In this document: piece by piece, positions 1 through 8,527 of the stretch
Layout: each line of letters starts with the position of its first letter
Position numbering within the stretch: position 1 is the first letter of the stretch
Assembly: GCF_001425235.1 (NCBI RefSeq)
Contig: NZ_LMEA01000008.1
Span: forward strand, 669,613-733,612
Reading direction: 5' to 3'
DNA from: Devosia sp. Root413D1
Lineage (GTDB): Bacteria; Pseudomonadota; Alphaproteobacteria; Rhizobiales; Devosiaceae
Length of the DNA stretch: 64,000 bases
The notes under the pieces: model-generated
Seen by the model: the letters and a program-made list of their open reading frames with translations, nothing else
What the model was told of the DNA's origin: nothing
Databases searched by the model: none
Made by a program: the position numbers and the translations under genes

Positions 1-528
1 CGCTCCGGTCCAAAGGCCAAGGCGGCGCTGACCCAGCTCGATTTCAATACCCGGGTCGAGGTGTCGCCCGAGGGCGTGGTGCCGGGCGACCGGCTGGTCG
101 GCATCATGACGCCGGACACCCCGATCATCATCTACCCGATTCATTCGGACGCGCTGTCCGAGCTCTATGACAGCGACGTCGCCTGGATCGACGTGCGCTG
201 GGACGTGGCCGGCCGCGAGGACCGCGATCATCCCTGCGTCATCTCGATGCAGGCCCAGAACAAGCCGGGCTCGCTGGCCCAGATTTCCACGGTGATTGCC
301 GCCTGCGAGGCCAACATCCATAATCTGGTGATGCGCATGGAATCGCCCGATTTTCATCGGTTCATCTTCCAGATCGAGGTCCGTGATCTCGCCCAGCTCA
401 CCGACGTGCTGAACTCGCTGAAGCTGGCGGCCGGGATCTCGGATGTGCAGCGCGCCACGGTCGCCGAGGCCCGGGCGCTCGACCGGCTGGAATGGACTGC
501 GCCCGAACGGCAAGAGGAGCTCGCGTGA
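1..528 (+). CDS. rsh: bifunctional (p)ppGpp synthetase/hydrolase, C-terminal end (partial)
   Basis: The reading frame is open from the first base, so the gene begins before the window; 175 residues are visible. The last 75 or so form an ACT domain (core [10 protein letters not shown], then the helix around [10 protein letters not shown]), preceded by the end of a TGS/helical region. This is the regulatory C-terminus of RelA/SpoT enzymes, which make and degrade the stringent-response alarmone; ACT is thought to sense amino-acid or ribosome status. The pyrE start overlaps the stop by 4 bases, so the two are probably co-transcribed. The catalytic domains cannot be judged here. Confidence 0.85.
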   Translation, partial: RSGPKAKAALTQLDFNTRVEVSPEGVVPGDRLVGIMTPDTPIIIYPIHSDALSELYDSDVAWIDVRWDVAGREDRDHPCVISMQAQNKPGSLAQISTVIAACEANIHNLVMRMESPDFHRFIFQIEVRDLAQLTDVLNSLKLAAGISDVQRATVAEARALDRLEWTAPERQEELA

Positions 529-1109
529 CCACTGACGAAGTACTGGACCTGTTCCGTGAGAGCGGCGCGCTGCTCGAGGGGCATTTCATCCTCTCCTCCG
601 GCCTGCGCTCGCCGATTTTCTTGCAGAAGGCCAAGGTGTTCATGCACCCGGCCAAGGCGGAAAAGCTCTGCCGCGCCCTGGCGGAGAAGATCCGCGCCGA
701 AGGCTATGGCGATGTGAGCCAGATCGTCTCCCCGGCAGTGGGTGGGATCATTCCGGGCTACGAGACGGCGCGGCACCTGGGTGTGCCGGCGATCTACACC
801 GAGCGGGTCGAGGGTAAGTTCGAGCTGCGCCGCGGCTTCGAGCTCGCGCCCGGCGAGAAGGTCATCATCGTCGAGGATATCGTTTCGACCGGTATCTCGA
901 TCCGCGAGTGCATCGAGGCGATCAGGAAGACCGGCGCGGATGTCGTCGCCGCGGCGTGCCTGATCGACCGCTCCGCCGGCGAGGCGGACGTCGGCGTGCC
1001 GCTGGTTTCATTGGTCGAGTACAAGGTGCCGGCCTATCCGGCCGACGCCTTGCCGCCCGAGCTTGCGGTTATCCCGGCGATCAAGCCGGGATCGAGGGGG
1101 CTCTCATGA
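525..1109 (+). CDS. pyrE: orotate phosphoribosyltransferase
   Basis: Transfers phosphoribosyl from PRPP to orotate, the fifth step of pyrimidine synthesis. Of 194 residues, 113-125 carry the PRPP-binding signature ([13 protein letters not shown]). I chose GTG at 525 over the in-frame ATG at 492 because it overlaps the rsh stop in a GTGA arrangement, follows AGGAG at about 513-517, and gives the family's usual length; the ATG would add 11 Arg-rich residues. acpS follows with an ATGA overlap, so rsh, pyrE and acpS look like one transcript. Confidence 0.93.
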   Translation: MTTDEVLDLFRESGALLEGHFILSSGLRSPIFLQKAKVFMHPAKAEKLCRALAEKIRAEGYGDVSQIVSPAVGGIIPGYETARHLGVPAIYTERVEGKFELRRGFELAPGEKVIIVEDIVSTGISIRECIEAIRKTGADVVAAACLIDRSAGEADVGVPLVSLVEYKVPAYPADALPPELAVIPAIKPGSRGLS

Positions 1110-1525
1110 TTATCGGTCTCGGTAACGACCTGTGCGATATCAAGCGGGTCGAAAAGACCCTGGAGCGTTATGGCGATCGCTTCACGCATCGGATCTTCAC
1201 CGAGCTCGAACGGCAGAAATCGGATCGCCGGGCCCAGCGCGCGGCCTCCTATGCCAAGCGTTTCGCCGCCAAGGAAGCCTGCTCGAAAGCGCTGGGAACC
1301 GGCCTTAGTTTCGGCGTTTATTGGCGCGACATGGGCGTCGTAAACCTCCCTTCGGGCAAGCCGACCATGAAGTTGACCAATGGCGCTGCCCGCATGCTGG
1401 AGCGGCTTGTTCCGGCCGGCCACAAGCCACATATCCACCTGACCATTACCGACGACGGCGGCATGGCCCAGGCGTTCGTCATTATCGAGGCGCTGCCGGT
1501 TGACCAGGCGGCGGCCCTCCCATAA
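1106..1525 (+). CDS. acpS: holo-[acyl-carrier-protein] synthase
   Basis: Attaches the 4'-phosphopantetheine arm of CoA to apo-ACP, which fatty-acid synthesis requires. The 139-residue product begins [12 protein letters not shown], with the metal-binding Asp8, and has the second signature [14 protein letters not shown] with Glu57. The start overlaps the pyrE stop (ATGA); an open frame reaching back to 908 lies inside pyrE and was not used. Cytosolic. It is followed after 30 bases by lepB. Confidence 0.93.
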   Translation: MIIGLGNDLCDIKRVEKTLERYGDRFTHRIFTELERQKSDRRAQRAASYAKRFAAKEACSKALGTGLSFGVYWRDMGVVNLPSGKPTMKLTNGAARMLERLVPAGHKPHIHLTITDDGGMAQAFVIIEALPVDQAAALP

Positions 1526-1555
1526 CCACTTGACCCCCAGGGGTAGAGGCGAGAA

Positions 1556-2320
1556 ATGAGCCAGTCCATGTCGAAAGCCGAAGCCAAGGCCGGCAAGAAG
1601 AAGAACGAGCTGCTCGAGACGATCATCGTGATCATCGAGGCGCTGGCGATCGCCCTGATCTTCCGGACGTTCCTCTACCAGCCGTTCTCGATCCCCACCG
1701 CCTCGATGCAGCAGACGCTGATGATCGGCGACTATTTCATCGCCAACAAGTGGACCTGGGGTTTTGGCAAATACTCGTTCCCGATCGCGCTGCCGTTCAA
1801 CGGCCGCATTTTCGGCAGTGAGCCGAAGCGCGGCGATGTCGCGGTGTTCCGCAACGAAATCACCAACGAAGATTACATCAAGCGCGTCATCGGCATGCCG
1901 GGCGATCGCATCCAGATGAAAGAGGGGCGCCTCTACATCAACGGCACCATGGTCGAGCGCCAGCAGACCGGTACGGCGACCGATACCGACAGCTACATGA
2001 CCACCGTGCCGGTGACCGTCTACACCGAGACGCTGCCCAACGGCGTCACGCACACCATCCAGGAGATCTCCGACAACGAGCAGCTCGACAACACCGCCGA
2101 GTACGTCGTTCCCGCGGGCCACTTCTTCATGATGGGCGACAACCGCGACCGGTCCGCCGACAGCCGCGTGCTGAGCCAGGTGGGTTACGTGCCGCTCGAT
2201 AATCTGATCGGCAAGGCCGAGGCGCGGTTCTTCTCGATCAAGAACAATCTGCCGCCGTGGCAGCTGTGGGAATGGCCGGCCAACGTGCGTTGGGACCGGA
2301 TGTTCCAGTCCGTGAACTGA
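1556..2320 (+). CDS. lepB: signal peptidase I
   Basis: Cleaves signal peptides from exported proteins at the periplasmic face of the inner membrane. The 254-residue protein has a Lys-rich cytosolic N-terminus and one membrane segment (about 21-38). The catalytic pair is Ser50 in IPTASMQ and Lys109 in YIKRVIGMPGD, and the late family motif GDNRDRSADSR is present. All S26 motifs are in place. A GGCGAGAA-like site precedes the ATG. Its stop shares one base with the rnc start (TGATG), so coupling is likely. Confidence 0.95.
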   Translation: MSQSMSKAEAKAGKKKNELLETIIVIIEALAIALIFRTFLYQPFSIPTASMQQTLMIGDYFIANKWTWGFGKYSFPIALPFNGRIFGSEPKRGDVAVFRNEITNEDYIKRVIGMPGDRIQMKEGRLYINGTMVERQQTGTATDTDSYMTTVPVTVYTETLPNGVTHTIQEISDNEQLDNTAEYVVPAGHFFMMGDNRDRSADSRVLSQVGYVPLDNLIGKAEARFFSIKNNLPPWQLWEWPANVRWDRMFQSVN

Positions 2321-3024
2321 TGGCGAAGGGACGCTCGCACGAAAAGCTCGAAGCTCGTCTGGGCTATCGCTTTGCCGACCCCGACCTGCTCGATCGGGCG
2401 CTGACTCACTCCAGCGCCGTTTCCCCAGGCAAGCGCATCGAGCGCTCCTATCAGCGGCTCGAGTTCCTCGGCGATCGCGTGCTCGGCCTCGTCGTGGCCG
2501 ACATGCTGTATCGCCGGATGCCCAAGGCCAACGAAGGCGAGCTGTCGCGCTCGCTGAACACCCTGGTGCGCAAGGAAACCTGCGCCGCCATCGCTCGGCA
2601 GCTCGACCTCGGTTCGGAGATGAATCTCGGCGACAGCGAGGCGCGCACCGGCGGCGCCAACAAGGATGCCATCCTCGGCGACATCGCCGAAGCGGTGATC
2701 GGCGCCGTCTTCTGCGATGGCGGGCTGGGCCAAGCCTACGAGATCGTCGAGCGGCTGTTCGGCGAGCAGCTCGACCACGCCGGGCATGTCCGCGCCGACC
2801 CCAAGACCACGCTGCAGGAATGGGCGCAGGGCAGGGGCCTCGAGCCGCCGCTCTATGCCGAAGTCGAGCGCACCGGCCCCGATCACGCGCCGGAATTCAC
2901 CATTGCCGTGCGGCTCGGCGATTTCCCCGCCATCACCGCCACCGGCCCCTCCAAAAAGCTGGCTGAGCACAAGGCCGCCGAGGCTTTCCTGATCCGAGAG
3001 AAAGTCTGGCGCGACACGATATGA
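2320..3024 (+). CDS. rnc: ribonuclease III
   Basis: Cuts double-stranded RNA in rRNA maturation and mRNA turnover. The 234 residues hold an RNase III domain with the signature ERSYQRLEFLGDRVLG (Glu48, Asp52) and a C-terminal double-stranded-RNA-binding domain (about 160-230, ending TGPSKKLAEHKAAEAFL). I took ATG 2320, which shares one base with the lepB stop; a frame opening at 2257 would add 21 residues lying inside lepB. The era gene overlaps its stop by 4 bases. lepB-rnc-era is a conserved cluster. Confidence 0.94.
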   Translation: MAKGRSHEKLEARLGYRFADPDLLDRALTHSSAVSPGKRIERSYQRLEFLGDRVLGLVVADMLYRRMPKANEGELSRSLNTLVRKETCAAIARQLDLGSEMNLGDSEARTGGANKDAILGDIAEAVIGAVFCDGGLGQAYEIVERLFGEQLDHAGHVRADPKTTLQEWAQGRGLEPPLYAEVERTGPDHAPEFTIAVRLGDFPAITATGPSKKLAEHKAAEAFLIREKVWRDTI

Positions 3025-3971
3025 CCGACAAGAACGAAATGCCCGAGGCAGCCGAGCTGCCGGTGGCCGGCGAAAACACCCGCTGCGGCTTCGTCGCGCT
3101 GGTGGGCGCGCCGAACGCCGGCAAGTCGACGCTGCTCAACTCGCTGGTGGGCACCAAGGTTTCGATCGTCACCCACAAGGCGCAGACGACGCGCTCGATG
3201 ATCCGTGGCGTGGTGACCGAGGGTGATGGCCAGATCGTCTTCATCGACACGCCGGGCATCTTCGCGCCCAAGCGCCGGCTCGACCGCGCCATGGTCGAGG
3301 CTGCCTGGACCGGTGCGGGCGATGCGGACCTCGTCGCCCTGATCGTCGATGCCGAGCGCGGCGTCACCCCGGAAATCGAGGCGTTGCTCGAGGGGCTGGG
3401 GAACGTCCCGCACCCCAAGGTGCTGGTGCTCAACAAGGTCGACCTGATCAAGCCGGAAAAGCTGCTGAAGCTGTCCGAGGCTCTCAACGGACGCCTGCGC
3501 TTCGAACAGACCTTCATGATCTCCGCGCTGACCGGCAGCGGCGTACAGGACCTGCTCAACTGGGCATTGAAGCGCATTCCGCTCGGCCCCTGGCACTTCC
3601 CCGAGGATCAGCTCACCGACCTCACCCTGCAGATCACCGCCGCCGAGGTGACGCGCGAGAAGCTGTTCCTCCGTGTCCACGACGAGATCCCCTACAACGC
3701 CACGGTCGAGGGCGAGAAGTTCACCATCAACAAGGATGGCTCGTATCGCATCGACCAGGTGATCTATGTCACCCGCGACACGCACAAAAAAATCGTCCTG
3801 GGCGCCGGCGGGCAGACCATCAAGTCGATCGGCGCTGAAGCGCGCAAGGAGTTGATGGAGATCTTCGAGGTGCCGGTGCACCTGTTCATCTTCGTCAAGG
3901 TCCGCGAGAAATGGGGCGACGATCCCGAGCGCTATCGCGAAATGGGGCTGGAGTACCCGCACCAGAAGTGA
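3021..3971 (+). CDS. era: GTPase Era
   Basis: Essential GTPase that binds the 3' end of 16S rRNA and helps 30S assembly. In 316 residues, G1 is GAPNAGKST (29-37), G3 is DTPG (76-79) and G4 is NKVD (138-141). The C-terminal KH RNA-binding domain includes VLGAGGQTIKSIG. The N-terminus has about 20 extra acidic residues before the G-domain, common in this order. It overlaps rnc by 4 bases and is followed by recO after 24 bases. Confidence 0.95.
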   Translation: MTDKNEMPEAAELPVAGENTRCGFVALVGAPNAGKSTLLNSLVGTKVSIVTHKAQTTRSMIRGVVTEGDGQIVFIDTPGIFAPKRRLDRAMVEAAWTGAGDADLVALIVDAERGVTPEIEALLEGLGNVPHPKVLVLNKVDLIKPEKLLKLSEALNGRLRFEQTFMISALTGSGVQDLLNWALKRIPLGPWHFPEDQLTDLTLQITAAEVTREKLFLRVHDEIPYNATVEGEKFTINKDGSYRIDQVIYVTRDTHKKIVLGAGGQTIKSIGAEARKELMEIFEVPVHLFIFVKVREKWGDDPERYREMGLEYPHQK

Positions 3972-3995
3972 GGGCGCACCGCGGCGCGACGGTCC

Positions 3996-4718
3996 ATGCA
4001 GTGGGACGGTGAAGGGCTGATTGTCGGCGTTCGCCGTCACGGCGAGTCGAGCGTCATCGCCGAGGTGATGGTCGAGGGCAGGGGGCGGCATCTCGGGTTG
4101 ATCCGCGGTGGCCGTTCATCGAAGCTCGCGGCGACGCTGCAGCCCGGCAATTCGGTGCAGGTCAGCTGGCGCGCCCGGCTGGAAGAGCACCTCGGCACCT
4201 TCACGCTCGAGCTGCTCGAGGCGCGCGCCGCCGGGCTGATCGCCGACCGGGTAAAACTCTATGCTAGTCAGATCGTCTGCGAACACCTGCGGCTGCTGCC
4301 GGAGCGCGATCCGCATGATCGCCTGCTCGGCCTTGCCATCCGCATCCTCGACCAGGAGGGGTCGGTGCTCGAACTCGGCGCCTCGGTGGCACGCTTCGAG
4401 CTGATCCTGCTCGATGAGCTGGGCTTCGGTCTTGATCTGTCGAGCTGCGCCGCGACCGGCACGACGCGCGACCTGACCCATGTCTCGCCGAAATCCGGCC
4501 GGGCCGTCAGTCGCGCCGCCGCCGAGCCCTACCTGCCACGGCTGCTGCGGCTGCCACCATTCCTGATCAGCAGCGCCGATCCGACAGCGGAGGATGTCGG
4601 CGCCGCCTTCACGCTGACCGGGCATTTCCTCGATATGCATGTCTGGCTGGCGCGCCAGCTCGAACCGCCGGCGATCCGCGAAACCTTCATCGAGCTGGTG
4701 TCGAAGCCAGCCGATTGA
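3996..4718 (+). CDS. recO: DNA repair protein RecO
   Basis: RecFOR-pathway mediator that loads RecA onto single-stranded DNA coated with SSB. The 240 residues have an N-terminal OB fold (starting MQWDGEGLIVGVRRHGES), a helical middle, and a C-terminal portion with the typical AEPYLPRLLRLPPFL stretch. The C-terminal zinc-finger cysteines of some homologues are not conserved; I see only one Cys in that region. It closes the rnc-era-recO run. Confidence 0.88.
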   Translation: MQWDGEGLIVGVRRHGESSVIAEVMVEGRGRHLGLIRGGRSSKLAATLQPGNSVQVSWRARLEEHLGTFTLELLEARAAGLIADRVKLYASQIVCEHLRLLPERDPHDRLLGLAIRILDQEGSVLELGASVARFELILLDELGFGLDLSSCAATGTTRDLTHVSPKSGRAVSRAAAEPYLPRLLRLPPFLISSADPTAEDVGAAFTLTGHFLDMHVWLARQLEPPAIRETFIELVSKPAD

Positions 4719-4762
4719 TCCACGGCGCACCTCGCGCGTTGCCTGTCTCAAGGAGAACCGCC

Positions 4763-5230
4763 ATGACCGAGCACCTGCGCATCGACACCGCGTCGCGGAT
4801 CATCGCCGCGCCGCCCGAGGCGATCTACCGGGCGTTCGTCGATCGCGATGCGCTGCTGGCCTGGCTGCCACCCGAGGGGATGACCGGCGAAATGCTGGAG
4901 TTCGAACCGCGCCCTGGCGGCGCTTTCCGCATGGCGCTGCATTACAGCGTTCCCGGCCCCGGCAAGACCACCGAGGATACCGACATGGTGGAGTCGGAAT
5001 TCGCCGAACTGGTCCCTGGTCATCGCGTGGTGCAACTGGTGCGCTTCAGGAGCGATGATCCGGCCTTCGCCGGTACCATGCGCATGGTCTGGGACCTCGA
5101 ACCCGCCGATGGCGGCACCCGCGTCATCATCCTCTCCGAAGACGTGCCACCCGGCATCAACAAGGAAGATCACGATACGGGGTTGAGGTCGTCGCTGGAG
5201 AATCTGGCGAGGTATGTAGAGGGGCAGTAG
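4763..5230 (+). CDS. SRPBCC (AHSA1-like) family protein
   Basis: A 155-residue START/Bet v1-like fold: IDTASRIIAAPPEAIYRAFVD at the start, then the RPGGAFRM and VPGHRVVQLVRF strands typical of AHSA1-type proteins. These bind hydrophobic ligands or, in the Aha1 group, stimulate Hsp90; the actual ligand cannot be told. The start at 4763 follows a strong AAGGAG (4750-4755); an upstream in-frame ATG at 4715 overlaps recO and is less likely. Cytosolic, no signal peptide. Confidence 0.75.
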   Translation: MTEHLRIDTASRIIAAPPEAIYRAFVDRDALLAWLPPEGMTGEMLEFEPRPGGAFRMALHYSVPGPGKTTEDTDMVESEFAELVPGHRVVQLVRFRSDDPAFAGTMRMVWDLEPADGGTRVIILSEDVPPGINKEDHDTGLRSSLENLARYVEGQ

Positions 5231-5274
5231 GGGTGGGTGGCCCCCTTATCTTACGGCCGGCATCTCAGGATGGG

Positions 5275-5292
5275 CCCCGGCCTTCGCCGGGG
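5275..5292. repeat. single-arm copy of the interspersed GCC/GGC inverted repeat
   Basis: A CCCCGG/CCGGGG stem with loop CCTTCG, flanked by GGATGGG and GGTGACA. It matches one arm of the longer inverted repeats at 19851, 35991 and 45746. It may also act as a weak terminator between the + strand SRPBCC gene and the - strand gene ending at 5339; there is no T run. Confidence 0.45.
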
Positions 5293-5338
5293 TGACACCG
5301 TGGGTGGGGACGCGGCAGTGCACGGGCCGAGAATAGAG

Positions 5339-5593
5339 CTAAGCGTACTTCGCCGGCTTCGGCCCGGGCGGCGGGGGCGGCTCCTCGATGCCGAGCCGGC
5401 GGCGGAGTTTGCCCAGCGCCAGCGATTGCATCTGGAAGCGGCTGGCGGTCAGCGGTGTGATCACCACCACTTCAGTGCCGGTCGCCTCGTCGATCGCGGC
5501 GATGCGCATTTGCTGGCCGAGTTGCGTGAACTCGAAGAGGACTCTATGCCCGGAAGGCTGTTGGCCGGACGGACGATTGTCGGGTCCGGCCAT
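5339..5593 (-). CDS. small conserved protein (DUF6898-like)
   Basis: 84 residues, soluble, with a basic-hydrophobic core (RVLFEFTQLGQQMRIAAIDE, then LGKLRRRLGIEEP) and a proline-rich tail. It begins 5 bases after the stop of the L,D-transpeptidase on the same strand, so the two probably share a transcript. I associate this shape and position with a small Hyphomicrobiales family (DUF6898) by memory only. Function unknown. A longer open frame upstream overlaps the transpeptidase and is not used. Confidence 0.6.
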   Translation of the reverse strand: MAGPDNRPSGQQPSGHRVLFEFTQLGQQMRIAAIDEATGTEVVVITPLTASRFQMQSLALGKLRRRLGIEEPPPPPGPKPAKYA

Positions 5594-5598
5594 CGTGA

Positions 5599-6885
5599 TC
5601 AGCCTTCGCCGAAGTTGACGATGCCCTGCGCGTCGAACTGATAGACGTCGTCGCGGAAGCTCACCGTGCCCTGCCGGTTGGCCCAGGCAGTGATGTAGGT
5701 GGTGTGGATCGGGATCTGCACGTCGAGCTTGATGTCCTCGCGCATGCCTTGCTCCCATGCGGCCATGACGCTTTCGGGGGTCCAGCCGCCGCCATTGTCG
5801 CGCAGCAGCCAAGCCACCAGCTCTTCGATGTTCTCGCAGCGCATGCAGCCCGAGGAGTGGAAGCGGGCGTTCTCGCCGAACAGCGCCTTCTGCGGCGTGT
5901 CGTGCATGTAGACGTCGTACTTGTTGTAGAAATCGATCTTGCAGTGACCCATCGAGTTCTCGCCGCCCGGATCCTGCCGGAAGGTGTACTTCACCGCCTC
6001 GGTGGTCTGCCAGTTGATGGCCGTCGGCGGGATCTCGTTGCCCTTGCCGTCGAAGATGCGGATGCGGAACTTGGTCAGGTATTCCGGATCCTCGTTCATG
6101 TACTTGATCATGTCCTTCTCGATGATGCTCTTGGGCACCGTCCAGTAAGGATTGAACTTCACCTGGAAGATCTTGGAGTTGAGGATCGGCGTGGCGCGGT
6201 CGACCTTGCCCACCACCGAGTTATGGCGCTGCACCACCTGCGCGCCCTCAACCGCCTCGACAACCGCCGCCGGAATATTCACCGCGACATAGCGATCGGA
6301 AAGCGCCGAGGCCCACTGGTCGATGCGCTGCGCATTGAGGCGAAGCTGGTTGAGGCGGTAATCCGCCGGCACCGACAATGCGTAGAACGTCGCTTCGTCC
6401 ACGGCGCCGTTGATGACGAGGCCGTGGCGGGCCTGGAACAGGCGCACCGCGGCATCGAGCCCGGCATCGAACTCGTCGTTGACGCGCTTTTCGAGCGGCA
6501 TGTCGCCGTTGATCATCAGGCGGCGCTTCAACAGCGCAGCGGCCCGGCGCGACTCGCCCAGCTTCAGCCCGAAGGTTTCCCGCGTCGGCGCTTCCCAGCT
6601 GCCATTGGCGGCGATGAACGCTTCATAGTTCTGGATTGCCAGCTGCAGGTTGTACGAGGTGTCGTAGCTGAGGATCGGCTCGATCGTATCGACCAGGCTC
6701 TTGGCGGTGGCGGTGTTGCCTTCCTGATCGACGTTCTTGATCCGCTTATCTTTGTTAAGCGCGTCCCAGAAGTTGTCTTCCTCCGCCCTGACGATGGCCG
6801 GCATCGCAAGGCCGGCGCCCATCGCCGCCATGGAGGTCAGGAGGTTCCGTCGATTCAACCGCATCAAGTCACCCAAAGTCGCCAT
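5599..6885 (-). CDS. L,D-transpeptidase family protein
   Basis: Murein L,D-transpeptidase (YkuD/YcbB-like) that would form 3-3 peptidoglycan cross-links or anchor proteins in the periplasm. From the start chosen (428 residues), the N-terminus has an RLNRRNLLTS twin-arginine-like signal and a hydrophobic stretch ending near AIVRAEE. A peptidoglycan-binding-like helix set lies around 150-190 (VRLFQARHGLVINGAVDE), and the catalytic HSSGCMRC is at about 343-350 with Cys347. ATG 6885 was chosen; 6864 is an alternative beginning just before the RR motif. ldtR lies upstream on the same strand behind a terminator, so this gene likely has its own promoter in 6886-7049. Confidence 0.85.
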   Translation of the reverse strand: MATLGDLMRLNRRNLLTSMAAMGAGLAMPAIVRAEEDNFWDALNKDKRIKNVDQEGNTATAKSLVDTIEPILSYDTSYNLQLAIQNYEAFIAANGSWEAPTRETFGLKLGESRRAAALLKRRLMINGDMPLEKRVNDEFDAGLDAAVRLFQARHGLVINGAVDEATFYALSVPADYRLNQLRLNAQRIDQWASALSDRYVAVNIPAAVVEAVEGAQVVQRHNSVVGKVDRATPILNSKIFQVKFNPYWTVPKSIIEKDMIKYMNEDPEYLTKFRIRIFDGKGNEIPPTAINWQTTEAVKYTFRQDPGGENSMGHCKIDFYNKYDVYMHDTPQKALFGENARFHSSGCMRCENIEELVAWLLRDNGGGWTPESVMAAWEQGMREDIKLDVQIPIHTTYITAWANRQGTVSFRDDVYQFDAQGIVNFGEG

Positions 6886-7049
6886 TCCGAGAGGTTGTCC
6901 CTCATAGCATCGGCCCCAGTATGCCTCCAACGTGGTCAAGCAGGTGTGAACTGCCGACCGTCTGAACGCACAAAACCAAGGGACTTGCAGTGACGAGGGA
7001 TCAGCCTGCAATTGCTTCGATGCATAGCCGAATTCTGGGCATAAATAAG

Positions 7050-7074
7050 AAACGCCGGCTTAAGGCCGGCGTTT
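7050..7074 (-). terminator. terminator of ldtR
   Basis: Perfect 10-base stem AAACGCCGGC / GCCGGCGTTT around a 5-base loop. On the - strand it is followed by a T-rich run (TTTCTTATTTAT), as expected for an intrinsic terminator 71 bases after the ldtR stop. It separates ldtR from the transpeptidase gene. Confidence 0.8.
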
Positions 7075-7144
7075 GCTGAATCCGCTGTGGCAAGGATGCC
7101 ACACTGGTCGATTTGGGCCCAGGCAGAGCGACCTCTGCCCGAGG

Positions 7145-7654
7145 TCAGAGCTTGTAGAGGATCTGGTCGACCCAGAAGCGCTCCAGGCGGCCCAGCGCCT
7201 TGTTGAGGCCTTCAAACGTCTCGCCGTTGAGGCCGCCGACCTTTTCGATCGACTTGAGGTGACGATCGTAGAGTTCGTCGATCACCTCGGCCACTTCCTC
7301 GCCCTTGGGCGTGAGGCGGATGCGGACCGAGCGGCGGTCGGAACGCGAACGCTCCTGGAAGATATAACCGGTCTCGACCAGCTTCTTGAGATTGTACGAG
7401 ACGTTCGAGCCGAGATAGTAGCCCCGCGAGCGCAGCTCGCCGGCGGTCATCTCGGCATCGCCGATGTTGAACATCAGCAGCGCCTGGACGGGGTTGATAT
7501 CGTCCCAGCCCATCCGGTCGAACTCGTCCTTGATCAGGTCGAGCAGCCGGCGATGGAGCCGTTCGACACGGCTGACGGCTTCGAGGTAGAGCGGCTTCAG
7601 CCCGAGAGCTTCTTCCGGAACCATTGCCTCTGCGGCGTTGGATTTGATTGCCAT
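7145..7654 (-). CDS. ldtR: MarR-family transcriptional regulator LdtR
   Basis: A 169-residue winged-helix MarR regulator that I recognise as LdtR, known from Liberibacter and Sinorhizobium as a regulator of an L,D-transpeptidase gene and of osmotic and envelope stress tolerance. The winged helix runs from about 60 to 125 (DINPVQALLMFNIGD, then YYLGSNVSYNLKKLVETGY, then the wing ERSRSDRRSVRIRLT). C-terminal helices would form the dimer interface. It lies upstream of the transpeptidase on the same strand, separated by a terminator. AT-rich repeats upstream (7727-7763) are candidate operators. Confidence 0.85.
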   Translation of the reverse strand: MAIKSNAAEAMVPEEALGLKPLYLEAVSRVERLHRRLLDLIKDEFDRMGWDDINPVQALLMFNIGDAEMTAGELRSRGYYLGSNVSYNLKKLVETGYIFQERSRSDRRSVRIRLTPKGEEVAEVIDELYDRHLKSIEKVGGLNGETFEGLNKALGRLERFWVDQILYKL

Positions 7655-7726
7655 TGTTGCCTCACTGTCCTGTCGTCTTGCGCGATTTCTTCGCGTCTCA
7701 TAGGCCCCAAACTACGGGGGCCCAAA

Positions 7727-7763
7727 TAAGATGGCCTTAAGCCGTAGACTTAAAACTATCTTA
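7727..7763. promoter_or_regulatory. candidate LdtR operator
   Basis: TAAGAT at 7727-7732 and its reverse complement ATCTTA at 7758-7763 flank a CTTAAG palindrome (7736-7741) and an ACTTAAAACT tract, about 75-110 bases upstream of ldtR. The stretch is markedly AT-rich against its surroundings. The assignment to LdtR autoregulation is inference. Confidence 0.4.
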
Positions 7764-7842
7764 CGGAAAAAGTTCAGGAATTTGGCTTTACGAGAGGTAA
7801 CCGCAGGTCAGAAAATTGTAACCTGAATCGTCCGTTACCGCA

Positions 7843-7887
7843 GCATGTCTCCCGAAAGTGGGTACCGGTTTCGGGATAAAGACATGC
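7843..7887. repeat. palindromic intergenic repeat
   Basis: GCATGTCT and AGACATGC form the ends; inside, CCCGAAA and TTTCGGG pair around GTGGGTACCGG. This matches, from memory, a widespread palindromic repeat of Rhizobiales intergenic regions. It sits between the convergent ends of neighbouring transcripts, upstream of ldtR. Confidence 0.6.
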
Positions 7888-7946
7888 GCAGAAAAATGGC
7901 TAAAGCGCACGAGCGAATCCCAGAGATCGAGACGCGCTTTTAGGCC

Positions 7947-8330
7947 CTAGTCGTGGGCGCGGCGCAGCCGGAAGCTGAGGAAGAACAACACCGCGATGCC
8001 GCCGACCAGCAGCAGCCTGAGGGCGAAACCAAAGGCCCCCATCTCGGCGCCGGGCACTCCGCCCAGGTAGAGCGCCAGCTCGACGAGGGTGGCGCCGACC
8101 AGCAGCACGGCGCCCCAGCTGGCGCGGATCCACAGGCCCACCGCGGCGAACAGCCGGGCGAGGCAGAACACGGTGAGGAAGGCAAAGCCGGTGGGGCCGA
8201 GCTGGGCGATCGGGCTGACGGCGCCGGAGGAGACCCCGAGCAGGCGGGACGCATCGGCAAGGCCGAGCAGCAGCGCGATGATCGCGATGATCCTCAGATA
8301 GCGCCCGGCGAGTTCGCTCTTGAAATCCAT
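7947..8330 (-). CDS. four-helix inner-membrane protein (DUF6163-like)
   Basis: 127 residues with four predicted membrane segments (about 12-30, 42-65, 72-90 and 98-120), a short cytosolic N-terminus (MDFKSELAGRYLR) and a basic end (RLRRAHD). I associate this family (DUF6163) with the ldtR neighbourhood in Hyphomicrobiales from memory. Function unknown; the location next to LdtR and an L,D-transpeptidase hints at an envelope role. Confidence 0.65.
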   Translation of the reverse strand: MDFKSELAGRYLRIIAIIALLLGLADASRLLGVSSGAVSPIAQLGPTGFAFLTVFCLARLFAAVGLWIRASWGAVLLVGATLVELALYLGGVPGAEMGAFGFALRLLLVGGIAVLFFLSFRLRRAHD

Positions 8331-8418
8331 CCGGCGTGGATAGCGCGGATGGGATGGTGCGACAAGCGCAAGCCTTGGCGCAGGACCGCCGTGCCTGATA
8401 GAAGCGCCGCGGTCCGAA

Positions 8419-8513
8419 GCGTTCTCAGGAAAAGTTGCAGACTTTTCCGGTTCGAGAGCGCGACAAACAAAAAAATGAGGGCATCTCGCCGTTTGACGAA
8501 TGGCGGGATGCCC
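8419..8513 (+). repeat. two-hairpin interspersed element, copy 1 (upstream of hemB)
   Basis: Outer stem GCGTTCTC (8419-8426) with GAGAGCGC (8454-8461) encloses the inner stem GGAAAAGT/ACTTTTCC (8428-8435, 8441-8448). A second hairpin pairs GGGCATCTCGCC (8479-8490) with GGCGGGATGCCC (8502-8513), allowing one G-U. A TTG inside opens a frame into hemB that I regard as spurious. Copies 2 and 3 lie at 49345 and 55079. Confidence 0.75.
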
Positions 8514-8527
8514 TGATGGAGCGCCTG

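Noticed and set aside
8435..8527. N-terminal extension of hemB beginning QTFPVRERDK
   Set aside because: Coded by the interspersed hairpin element; the same start appears upstream of alaC and glpX in unrelated frames.
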